A stretch of DNA of 64,000 nucleotides from Daldinia sp. FL1419 (Eukaryota; Ascomycota; Sordariomycetes; Xylariales; Hypoxylaceae). Location of the stretch: NCBI GenBank assembly GCA_025201765.1, contig MU623389.1, positions 62,001 to 126,000 on the forward strand, written 5' to 3'. Position numbers and translations under genes: made by a program. Shown here piece after piece: positions 1-9,730 of this stretch. Numbering within the stretch: the stretch's first letter is position 1; the number at the start of each line of letters is the position of its first letter. The notes under the pieces were generated by a model. That model worked only from the letters and a program-made list of their open reading frames with translations, made no database searches and was not told the origin of the DNA.

Positions 1-270
1 TTTCGATTATTCAAGACAAGGGCGAGAGCTAATATGAGTCTATCTGTAGATCAGGGATTGAAGGAGGCATCCTTCGCAGCGGAGATCATGACAGTTATCG
101 AACACGGCAGACGCAACCAGCTTTGCATTGTTCGATTCACCCAGGAACGTGGGGCAGCTTCTACTTTCAACAGGGTGGTAGATACAATAGAGGACGTCTT
201 CCTCGCGCGAGGTCTACTCATCGTCGACAAGTACAAGACTAAGATGATGGTTAAGACACTTAACTCGTAG
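1..270 (+). CDS. Possible 3' end of a gene entering from the left edge (partial)
   Basis: The frame is open from base 1 to a TAA-type stop region ending at 270, about 89 codons, with a first internal ATG at 34. The composition (VVDTIEDVFLARG, IVDKYKTK) looks protein-like, but I recognise no family. A 143-codon open frame on the opposite strand (51-482) overlaps it and is less convincing because it runs through an A/T-rich low-complexity tract. If real, this is the last exon of a gene whose start is outside the window; it could also be chance. Confidence 0.3.
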   Translation, partial: FRLFKTRARANMSLSVDQGLKEASFAAEIMTVIEHGRRNQLCIVRFTQERGAASTFNRVVDTIEDVFLARGLLIVDKYKTKMMVKTLNS

Positions 271-1409
271 CATCTTGCTAAAAAAAAGAAAAAAAAAGTT
301 TTGAGCCCTATTAGGGATATGAATACCACAGGCATCAACTGCGAGGAGTTATAGGTTACATCGGAGTTAAACCGGAAGGCCTTATTGTCCCTTGCATCCT
401 TCACATCTGTTGACGAATAGCTCGGATGCTTTGGGAACGCATTCCTGGAATACACGGGCTGTGTGGGACCTGGATACGGCACTATTATATCATGTCAGAA
501 CACAGAAAAACCTCCAGTCACCATCGTCACGCGTTTCTTTTCTTTTCTTTTTTTTTTCTCTTCTTCTTTTAATTCATCTTTTCTGTGTCAGATGGGGGTA
601 GTGGTAATGCTAGTGGTAATGCTAGTGGTTATGTAAACACAGATTGCCGGCGGGACAGACTCCTTATGCTACACTACCTAGGCTGCGATACTGGTTGTAC
701 ACAGGTACGTAACTCACCTCTTGTAGGTATTACGTGGCTCTGGGGATTGGGACAAAATCTGCTTCATAATTCCTAATTGGCGTCAGACTTCAGTCATTTG
801 CAAGTACTGGAATGCGATCGTCTACTGGCTAATTGATTTCCGTTCTAAAATGGGCATTCATCCCCCTTTTGTTCTGTCATTGTCTTCATTAATACGTGTA
901 CATAGTACATATTCCTTTAGGTACGTTAAGGGGTACAGAGGTACAATTCAATAGATGCGTTAATTACATTTCTATTTACACATTTCTATCTTATTTTACC
1001 GTGATCGGGTGTTTCCGGCCCGCAGTTTCATAGCAGGGCTGCAGGGGTACCTAATTAAATGGTCGAATGGAACTGGCTTACTGATTCCTCATTCGCAACG
1101 GCCCGGCAAATAAGAAACCGGAGTACTAGTTTGCGCCTGTCTGGCCTCCGGACGGGTAGAAATGGAATCTGTGGAAGCTTGCTTCAAAAATTATTGAGCG
1201 TTTTTTTCTGTATCCTTTTTTTTGCCTATCTTTTTTTTTCCCTCTTCCACAATCCCTACCTACTTGAATATAAACTATCCCTACTACGGATCTGTAAGTT
1301 TAACCGGACCTTTCACAAGATCAATCATCCCTTCTTGTACCTGTCAGCTGACGTATTGTGACCAATTGGCAGCTTCTGTCTTCCAATTGATCTTGGGGAA
1401 ACTACGAAT
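271..1409. other. Intergenic spacer before fumarase
   Basis: I see no gene. It holds T-rich runs (about 536-570 and 1200-1245), a doubled 12-bp word (GGTAATGCTAGT) at about 601-626, and the pyrimidine-rich leader of the fumarase gene. Short open frames here lack coding character. Confidence 0.5.
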
Positions 1410-3198
1410 ATGCTACGATCGGTAGGAGCGGCGGCCGGCGGCCAAGCTAGAAACTTGCTTAGACCGAGGAACAGTCCTCGGTTGCTTTGCACATGCAACA
1501 ACAACAACAACAACAACACCTCCACATCGTCCTATGTTACTACAAGATCTCTCCGCACTAGTTTCAATACCTCTAGCAAACCTACGTATTCCCTACAATT
1601 TCAAAGAAACCTACATGCGACATCCATAAGAATGGCAGCCAACACGAGAACTGAAAGCGATGCTTTTGGTGAGATCCAAGTCCCCGCCGACAAATATTGG
1701 GGAGCTCAAACTGAGCGATCCCTCTCTAATTTCCGCATCAATCAGCCCCAGGACCGAATGCCTCCTCCAATCGTCAGGGCATTCGGTATCCTGAAGGGTG
1801 CTGCGGCTACCGTCAACATGCGGTACGGACTTGGTATGCCATAAATCCTACACGGAGCGCGATACTCCCTTAGCTACACGGTGGTGGGGCATTGGCTTAC
1901 ACGTTACGATTATTTTATTACAGATGAGAAGATTGGAAAAGCTATTCAGCAAGCTGCCGCCGAGGTAGCTGATCTCAAGCTCATCGACCATTTCCCCCTC
2001 GTCGTTTGGCAAACTGGTTCTGGTACCCAGTCAAACATGAACGCCAACGAAGTTATCTCGAACCGAGCTATCGAGATCCTCGGAGGCACCAAGGGTACCA
2101 AGAAGCCCGTCCACCCCAACGACCACGTTAACCGTTCCGCTTCTTCGAACGATACTTTCCCTACCGTCATGCACATCGCCGCCGTTCTCGAAATCGAAGG
2201 CGAACTCCTGCCGTCTCTAAAGAGCCTGCGTGACGCGCTACAGAAGAAGGTCGACGAATTCAACGCCAAGAACATCATCAAGATTGGACGAACCCATCTT
2301 CAGGATGCCACACCTCTAACTTTGGCGCAGGAATTTTCCGGATACGTTGCTCAACTGGACTTTGGTATCAAGCGGGTTGAGAGCTCCTTACCGGATCTTA
2401 GACTGCTTGCTCAGGGCGGAACTGCCGTTGGCACGGGTATCAACACATTTGAGGGTTTTGCTGAGGCGATCGCCGAGGAGGTTAGCAAGATGACGGGAAC
2501 CGAGTTTAAGACTGCACCAAACAAGTTTGAGGCTCTTGCTGCGCACGACGCTATTGTTCAGGCCTCTGGTTCTCTCAACACCCTAGCTGCATCACTTACC
2601 AAGATCGCCCAGGATATCCGATATCTCGGCAGTGGTCCCCGTTGCGGTCTAGGTGAACTAATCCTGCCGGAGAACGAGCCGGGTTCCAGTATCATGCCCG
2701 GCAAGGTCAACCCCACGCAATGCGAAGCTTTGACAATGGTCTGTGCCCAGGTCATGGGTAATCACGTTGCCACAACCATTGGTGGCATGAACGGTCAGTT
2801 CGAGCTTAACGTCTACAAGCCCCTCATCATCCGAAACCTGTTACACAGCGTGAGGATTTTGGCAGATGGCATGCGCTCGTTTGAGAAGAACCTCGTGGAG
2901 GGTCTCCAGGCCAACGAGGAGAAGATTTCCAGCATTATGAAGGAATCGTAAGTTAATTTATCAAAAGTGGTTCATACTTAAAGATTGGCTAACAGTTGCT
3001 ATCTTTAGACTTATGCTTGTCACCTGTCTCAACCCCAAGATTGGTTACGATATGGCATCCAAGGTAGCCAAGAACGCACACAAGAAGGGCCTGAACCTAA
3101 AGGATAGCGCAATGGAACTCAATGCCCTAACGTCGGAAGAGTTTGATACCCTCGTCAAGCCAGAGCTCATGATCGGGCCCAAGCCTTACAAGGGCTAG
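1410..3198 (+). CDS. Fumarate hydratase, class II, mitochondrial
   Basis: Interconverts fumarate and L-malate in the TCA cycle. Exons 1410-1833, 1924-2947 and 3009-3198 give 545 aa; both introns are GT-AG and join in frame (RYGL|DEKIG and ES|LMLVT). The class II signature GSSIMPGKVNP is at 2690-2722, and the substrate-site motifs TGSGTQSNMN and GRTHLQDATP are intact. About 75 N-terminal residues precede MAANTRTESDAF and are basic and Ser/Asn-rich, as in a mitochondrial presequence; fungal fumarases are often dual-localised to mitochondrion and cytosol, and the internal Met at 1632 would give a cytosolic form. The presequence contains a poly-Asn run encoded by an AAC/CAA microsatellite. Length and motifs match the family, so identity is firm; the precise presequence cleavage site is not visible. 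Confidence 0.95.
1497..1516 (+). repeat. AAC trinucleotide microsatellite encoding poly-Asn
   Basis: About seven AAC/CAA units lie inside the fumarase presequence coding region and encode a run of asparagines around residue 32. Such runs change length by slippage, so strains may differ here without affecting the enzyme core. Confidence 0.85.
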
Positions 3199-5084
3199 GT
3201 ACACCAGGTAATTGAGCCCGTGGTACACTACGTCCAAGCCGAGCTCAACGAGATTGAGAAAAAGGCGTTGGCTTATCACCAACATCATCACCACCAGTCC
3301 TCTTCCTATTAGGTCACTACGCAGGTGTTTACCAGGTACTAAGGTGACGCGTCGCTTCGGGTCGTATTTATCGATATTAGCCTTACCCTTACCTGTCAAG
3401 TCTTGCCAAATTGCTTAGAGAGACCTCGGACTTGTATAGATTATAGCCTCTTGTACATAACTAAATAGAAATAAATAGTAAACTATTGCTAATAGTCCAC
3501 CTAAGGCAATTCAGTTATAAAGGTATTGGTTACCTAGCACAAGTCTATTTACATTTATAGACTGAAGTTGCGAAATTGCGAAAAGTCAATCAGAGGCTTT
3601 CAAGATAAAAACTGACACTTAGATTTCTATTTCTTCTAAACTCCTCACAACTCAACTTCTAACTACCTCTTATTATCACATTACACACCTATATCAATAT
3701 CACTCCCCTCTTGATTCTATCTTCATTACTGTGGGTATTACCGTAAAGCACTTTCCCAGGTTAGGTACCTACTTAATAACACAATTAATTGACACCAACT
3801 CGTCCACACGCACTATAGGGGACGTCGTGAGGCTGCTGAGTAACATGGCGCAAAATATCTTAACAACAACATGGAAACCGGGCTGATTGATTGATTGATT
3901 GTGTATAAGTTATCGTGTCGAAAGTATTGCCAAATTACCTACCCAGGGTAGAACTTATATATTAACAAGATGCAAACCTTGCCGCAAAGGGTATTCGAAA
4001 CTCTAGTAGCTTCAGGCTTCGAAGCCGAATACCATCAACAGCGAGTCCCTAAAAAGAAGTGCAATTCCCCGGTTAGCTTATGTAGAGCTGCTATGGGAAA
4101 TGAATGTGTCGCTAAATACTCGCGGAGGATTGAGCACGTAACGGAAGATAGCCGATAGGTACCAAAATATCACGGTATCACGATAACTCGCAGCGGCTAG
4201 GTTCATTCTTAGCTAGAACTAGGTTCGGGTACTCTCGGCAACTCATGCGATCTAGGTCTTCGAATTGGCTGGCATCCGACCTCGGCAGCCGGGAGGATCG
4301 CAGTCTCGGTACTTCGGGAGTTCTAGGTTGACTACGTCACTCCGTCACTCCAGCCGCCCGTTTTCTTTTTTTTTCTTTTTTTCTTTTCTATGTGAAGCCC
4401 GAAGTCTCCAATAGCGTTTGTTAATTACCGTCCCGTATCTTTGGAACTCCATACATGGAGCGATGGATCTGGCTAGATTATCTTTCTTCTTATGCATGCG
4501 CGTTCCTAATCATTTCGAGATATCCCCGAGAATAGGGACCCTATCGACCAGCGATATCGCTGTAGGATTACGACGAGTCTTATTAGTTGTTGAGGATCAA
4601 ATGTGTTTGTTTAGCTTTAAGGTAATTTGAGCGTGTAGATAAGATGAACATTATAGAATTAATGCCGTCATGATCAACGAGAATATCCCATCCCAATTAA
4701 CCAATTGACGATTCAAAACGGTTCCTTATGAGCGGCGGGCAGATGGACTTTGGCCCTTTACGGCACAACGAGCCAATAAGGGCTCGTTATTTGTTAGCTG
4801 TTTGTTAATGGTTAGTTGGAGCTTACCGTTTTTAACTGGGACTGTGGGGAAGAGAAGCTGGGGAATGCTTGACCAATGATATAATAAAGAAGCGTGTAAA
4901 GACCGGGGTTAAAGCCTTAAAACGTATCTCCAATGACTTATTAGTTAGGTTAGTTAGTTAGTTAATGTTAGTTAACTACCATAATAGAAACTTACATGTG
5001 AACCCAGTTGTGGAAATGCATAACATGTGGTAATTCAATCGGTATACAAGTACAAAGAAAAGGGCTTCGAGCATTACCGATAGC
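3199..5084. other. Intergenic spacer after fumarase
   Basis: I see no gene. The first 250 bases keep open frames on both strands just downstream of fumarase and are probably 3' UTR. Low-complexity stretches include TGATTGATTGATTG (about 3885-3900), a T-rich run at 4362-4388 and TTAGTTAG repeats at 4937-4976. Short ATG-led frames at 3970 and 4418 have no recognisable content. Confidence 0.5.
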
Positions 5085-5175
5085 TACTATTACATGCTAC
5101 TATTACATGCTACTATTACATGCTACTATTACATGCTACTATTACATGCTACTATTACATGCTACTATTACATGC
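5085..5175. repeat. 13-bp tandem minisatellite, seven copies
   Basis: TACTATTACATGC is repeated seven times without a mismatch, followed by one decayed unit (TCCTATCACATCT). The perfect identity indicates recent expansion. Read on the minus strand, it directly follows the decayed reading frame at 5176-5716. Confidence 0.95.
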
Positions 5176-5716
5176 TCCTATCACATCTTTCAACGTCTTT
5201 GTAGCATCTAGAACTAAATTTTGGGCGGCTTCTTGGAGTCACAAAGTAACATCTTTCCCCCACACTTTCACAAGCTTCATACCCAAAGTAGATATCCTAG
5301 GTATATCCTAGGTATATCCTAGGTATTCCTCCCCATCCTCATCGGCTACATCAGTATCACGTAGCCAGTCATCTACCCTCCTTCCAACCGAGCATAGTCG
5401 GAGAGCTGCCTCGTTGAGTCGCCTCATGTCGTAGTCCACGCACCTAGGTAACAAGTTAGGCCCCCCAGACTAGTAGCCATTCACCTAACACATAAGTCTT
5501 ATATGCTAAGGTACATAAGTTGGACACACCCCTCCCTTTAGCAAGGGAAGCATCAATTTGAAAGTGGTTAGATACCTTGGCTTTTATACTATCTTCTACC
5601 CGAACTTGTCGTCGTCTCTTCTTATAACCGTGGGAACCCGCCGTTATTTGCTCCGTAGCCGTATTGCCGCTAATCCTTTCACATACCACAGCTAGACAAA
5701 GGATTTCATATATCAC
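5176..5716 (-). pseudogene. Decayed protein-coding fragment, family not recognised
   Basis: On the minus strand a coherent frame runs from about 5460 to 5176 with only two internal stops (a TAG at about 5308 and a TGA at about 5240). It has protein-like segments such as DYDMRRLNEAALRLCSVG, VDDWLRDTDVADEDG, LVKVWGKDV and LVLDATKTLKDVIGAC. A second stretch (5716-5456) in another frame, with segment VSNHFQIDASLAKGRG, abuts it, so a frameshift or lost intron is likely. An 11-bp ATCCTAGGTAT triplication (5292-5325) interrupts it. I do not recognise the parent protein; chance cannot be excluded. Confidence 0.35.
5291..5328. repeat. 11-bp tandem repeat, three copies
   Basis: Three consecutive copies of ATCCTAGGTAT, centred on the palindrome CCTAGG. 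The same core word recurs in many spacers of this window. Confidence 0.85.
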
Positions 5717-5910
5717 CGTCGACTTTCCTTCGTACTCTACCTAGCTCTTTATAATCCTTTCCTAACTTACTCAGTATACCCCCACCAACTCCATTACGTA
5801 TCATCCAGAGAAAGCCTCGGCATTAAGAGTCAAAGCTAGAGGTGGTTTGTTATATACCCCATAGAAGTCAGACTCGTGGTCGCCGTCTTATACCACAACA
5901 CCATATAACC

Positions 5911-7758
5911 ATGGCGACTACCGACAGCATCCTGCAAGGCGTAACCATCTCCGGCACCGTGCAGCCAGAACACAAGAAGATCTTAACGCCGCCAGCATTG
6001 GCCTTTTTAGCACTCCTCCACCGATCCTTCAATGGCACACGCAAAGCCCTGCTAGAGCGCCGCGTCGCACGGCAAGCTGAGATCGACAAAGGTAACTTGC
6101 CGGACTTCTTACCCGAGACCAAACACATCCGCGAGAACCCGACATGGAAAGGTGCACCGCCGGCTCCCGGCCTTGTCGACCGGAGAGTAGAGATCACGGG
6201 CCCGACCGACCGTAAGATGGTCGTCAATGCGTTGAATTCGGATGTATGGACTTATATGGCGGACTTTGAAGGTAAGTAGTAGTGATGATGTCGGGAGACG
6301 AAAAGTCATCGGCTGGCAAGTCGACTAACACAATCGATACTAGACTCAAGCGCCCCAACGTGGGACAACATGATCAATGGCCAAGTAAACCTGTACGACG
6401 CCGTGCGGCGACAGGTCGACTTCAAGCAAGGCCCAAAGGAATACAAGTTGCGGACAGACCGAGTGCTACCCACTCTGATTGTGCGCCCTCGAGGATGGCA
6501 TCTAGAGGAGAAGCACGTCACAGTAGACGGGGAGCCGATTTCGGGATCCTTGTTCGACTTCGGTCTGTACTTCTACCACAACGCGCGCGAGTCTATCAAG
6601 CAAGGCTTCGGGCCGTACTTTTACCTGCCGAAGATGGAATCGCACCTCGAAGCGCGTCTCTGGAACGACGTATTCAACCTAGCGCAAGACTCGATCGGGA
6701 TCCCACGCGGCACGATCCGGGGGACCGTGCTGATCGAGACGATTCTCGCCGCGTTCGAGATGGACGAAATCATCTACGAACTCCGAGACCACAGCTCGGG
6801 GCTCAACTGCGGTCGCTGGGATTACATCTTCAGTACGATCAAGAAGTTCCGCCAGAACAGCAGGTTTGTCCTGCCGGACCGTAGTGCGGTTACCATGACG
6901 GTCCCGTTCATGGACGCGTATGTCAAGTTGTTGATTCAGACATGCCATAAGCGTGGCGTGCATGCTATGGGAGGCATGGCGGCGCAGATCCCGATTAAGG
7001 ATGATAAGGAGGCGAATGATAAGGCGATGGAGGGCGTTAGGGCTGATAAGTTGCGGGAAGTGCGCGCGGGTCACGACGGGTAAGTCTTTTCACCTAATCC
7101 TCCTTTGAGCACGGGTATTAATATGTATCTTTCTAGTACGTGGGTGGCGCATCCGGCTCTAGCATCTATTGCTTCTGAGATCTTCAACAAGCACATGCCG
7201 ACGCCGAACCAACTCTTCCGACGTCGCGAGGATGTCAAGATCGGCCGCAATGATCTGCTTAACATGAACGTGCCAGGCAAGATCACCGAGGAGGGTATTC
7301 GAAAGAACCTCAACATCGGACTAGGCTACATGGAGGCCTGGATCCGCGGCGTCGGCTGTGTGCCGATTAACTATCTGATGTAAGTAAACCAACCCGTCCT
7401 GTCTGCAGTCTACTCTACCACTCCTCTCTACGCCCCCTTCGACGTCAAGCCCCTACTAACCCACCCTAGGGAGGACGCCGCCACAGCCGAAGTGTCCCGG
7501 TCGCAGCTCTGGCAATGGGTGCGCCACGGCGTAACCACCGCCGAAGGCAAAAAGGTAGACAAAGAATACGCGCTCAAGCTCCTCAAGGAGCAGACGGACC
7601 AGCTAGCCGCCAACGCACCCAAGGGGAACAAATTCGGCCTCGCGTCGCAGTACTTCGCGGGCCAGATTACCGGCGAGGATTACGCGGATTTCCTAACGAC
7701 GTTGCTGTATGATGAGATTACGGCCGTGGGAAATGCGGCGCCTGCTAGTAAGTTGTAG
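5911..7758 (+). CDS. Malate synthase, peroxisomal (glyoxylate cycle)
   Basis: Condenses glyoxylate with acetyl-CoA to malate, the second dedicated step of the glyoxylate cycle, needed on acetate, ethanol or fatty acids. Exons 5911-6271, 6344-7079, 7137-7379 and 7470-7758 give 542 aa, the usual fungal length. Junctions restore conserved family sequence: ADFE|DSSAPTWDNMINGQ, GHDG|TWVAHPAL and INYLM|EDAATAEVSRSQ. The last three residues are SKL, a canonical PTS1 peroxisomal signal. The ATG at 5911 (MATTDSILQ) is preferred over upstream in-frame codons because it begins at the family start. It lies 2.7 kb downstream of fumarase, which acts on the same C4 acids, but that is probably coincidence as the genes are separately transcribed. 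Confidence 0.95.
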
Positions 7759-8585
7759 GGCGAGTCGTTTGTGAAGGGAGGCTCGAGGAAGGGAAAAGAA
7801 GCGCGCTGTGATATATCGTAACGTAATGGGAACGGCGTCTTGTATGTATGCTATCACGAAGGGTACGAGATTTAAAATGTATGGTTTGCGCGTGTGCTTT
7901 CAACTATACTGTCTATCGCAGACGTAAACGTACTTATGTTTTTTCATGCGTGCTAGACTATGCGAAAATCACTTCCAGTATCCGAGTATACGATACCGAG
8001 GTAAGTACCTACCTACTTAGGTTTGTCTTGTCTTTTTGGTCTTGTATACAAGCCTCGTTTGGTCTCGCAAAAAGTACGTTTGTTATAATCCCCATAAGTG
8101 TATCCGGACGGGAAGACTACCACTTCGGTCTTCTATTATTGTACTAGGCAGTCAGCTTTTAGATATACCACTAAAAGCGTTTTCAATGTTAGAAAGTAGG
8201 ACAATACATCCAATGTAGGTACATATGGTTAGATTCCTTTCGCACGTAAAACCACCTTGGAGTAAGGGATGTCGCGAAGAGCGGCCAATGTCTAAGTACC
8301 TAACCTAGGTAGGTATTATGAAATTAAAGAGACATCAAGTCAAACATGCAGAATGGGAATAATTACAAGTGTATACTTGTCTTCGCGAGAGGTGTAGTTG
8401 TGAGAATATGCTATATTAAATAACTACCCATAATCTCAAGGATATCAACTTTTTTTTAGTGCTGGTATATTCAAACACGCCCTCAACTCATTCACATTTT
8501 CTGTCATAAAGAGGTATGTATAAAAAGTAAATCATATTATTTCCGTGTGTAACAACATTATTATTATCATAGTCAGTATAAGAGG
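7759..8585. other. Intergenic spacer between malate synthase and SDR
   Basis: I see no gene. Words of the TACCTACCTA / CCTAGGTAGGT type occur at about 7999-8016 and 8296-8317. Confidence 0.5.
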
Positions 8586-8595
8586 TGACGTCACC
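8584..8595. promoter_or_regulatory. Perfect 12-bp palindrome containing a CRE-type bZIP site
   Basis: GGTGACGTCACC is a perfect palindrome with the TGACGTCA core bound by CREB/ATF-type bZIP factors. It lies about 180 bp upstream of the SDR start codon, a reasonable promoter position. Function is inferred from the motif only. Confidence 0.45.
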
Positions 8596-8771
8596 GACTA
8601 TATCATCACCAATGGCGTGCTACAAGTTTCCCGTCAACGGTAACTGCTTTGTAACACGTCAGAAACTAAAACACACATCGTCTCCTAACATCGCCGTTAC
8701 TCAACTCCCTCAAACTCCTACTCAAACTCCTATTCGACACTTACTGATTCAGCATTATACCTGGTTTTATT

Positions 8772-9730
8772 ATGGCATCTGTGGCAGTAGTCGGCGCTAC
8801 CCGAGGCCTAGGGGCCGCATTGGTCAAGGAGTACGCTTCGAAGCCTGAGACGCTCGTCTATGCTACCACACGATCTGAAGCCGCGCCGGGTGGTTTCCCG
8901 AGTGATGTCAAATGGCTCACCGGAATTGATCTTACCAACCAGCATGCTGGAGACAAACTCTCGGGTCAGCTCGAGGGAGAGAAACCCCTAGATGTCGTAG
9001 TAAGTTGCACATAGTGCCTTTGCAATAGCACGGAACTAACCATTTTGCTTTTAGATCATCAACGCCGGACGATTCATGACCGAAGACTTTTCCGAGTCTG
9101 GGGGACCGAACTGGAATGACGAATTAACCATGTACACCGTTAGTTCTATTGCACCGCTATTCATACTACATCGTCTCGTGCACAACAACCGCTTAAAAGC
9201 CGGATCCAAGATTATCTTGGTTTCTAGCGAAGCTGGAAGCTTAACGTTACGACACGAGAAAGAAGGAGGCGGTAATTATGCGCATCATGCAAGCAAAGCT
9301 GCATTAAACATGGTCGGAAAACTTCTTAGTATAGACCTTAAGGATAAAGGTATCATCGTCAGCATCGTGCACCCGGGATTCATGCGCACGGAGATGACTA
9401 AAGGCGTTGGATTTGACAAACACTGGGATGCGGGCGGCGGTAAGTAACCGGGATCTAACCCAAGACATTTACATGTGGTAAAAGGCTAACAAGACATGTG
9501 ACATTCAGCTGTAACTCCTGATGTGGCCGCGAAGAGTCTCGTGGAATGGACAGAGACGCTAGATATTAGCAAGTCTGGGGAATACTGGGCGCCTCGAGGT
9601 CCACGTAAGGCTAGAACCCGCTATAAGCTTTTAATATTTGCCGCTAACTTTGTGAGTAACAGGTGATATTGGAATGGCCGAGACGGTGCTTGGAAATAAC
9701 CTCGAGACCCCTCTCAAGCTGCCTTGGTAA
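8772..9730 (+). CDS. Short-chain dehydrogenase/reductase (SDR) family protein
   Basis: Exons 8772-8999, 9055-9439, 9509-9604 and 9663-9730 give 258 aa, typical for a classical SDR. The N-terminal VVGATRGLGAAL fits the Rossmann TGxxxGxG cofactor loop; IINAG matches NNAG; LVSSEAGS supplies the catalytic Ser. The active-site helix reads NYAHHASKAALN: the Lys is in its normal SKAAL context, but His rather than Tyr stands four residues before it, and a Tyr sits two residues further upstream. The ending HPGFMRTEMT is typical of C-factor-like SDRs. All introns are GT-AG and phases agree. Substrate cannot be inferred. It stands alone, without a cluster. Confidence 0.88.

Noticed and set aside
51..482. 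Minus-strand gene of 143 codons at the left edge
   Set aside because: It crosses an A/T-rich low-complexity tract that gives poly-Phe and overlaps a better plus-strand frame.
5085..5175. CRISPR-like array
   Set aside because: The 13-bp units are head-to-tail with no spacers, in a eukaryotic genome; it is a minisatellite.
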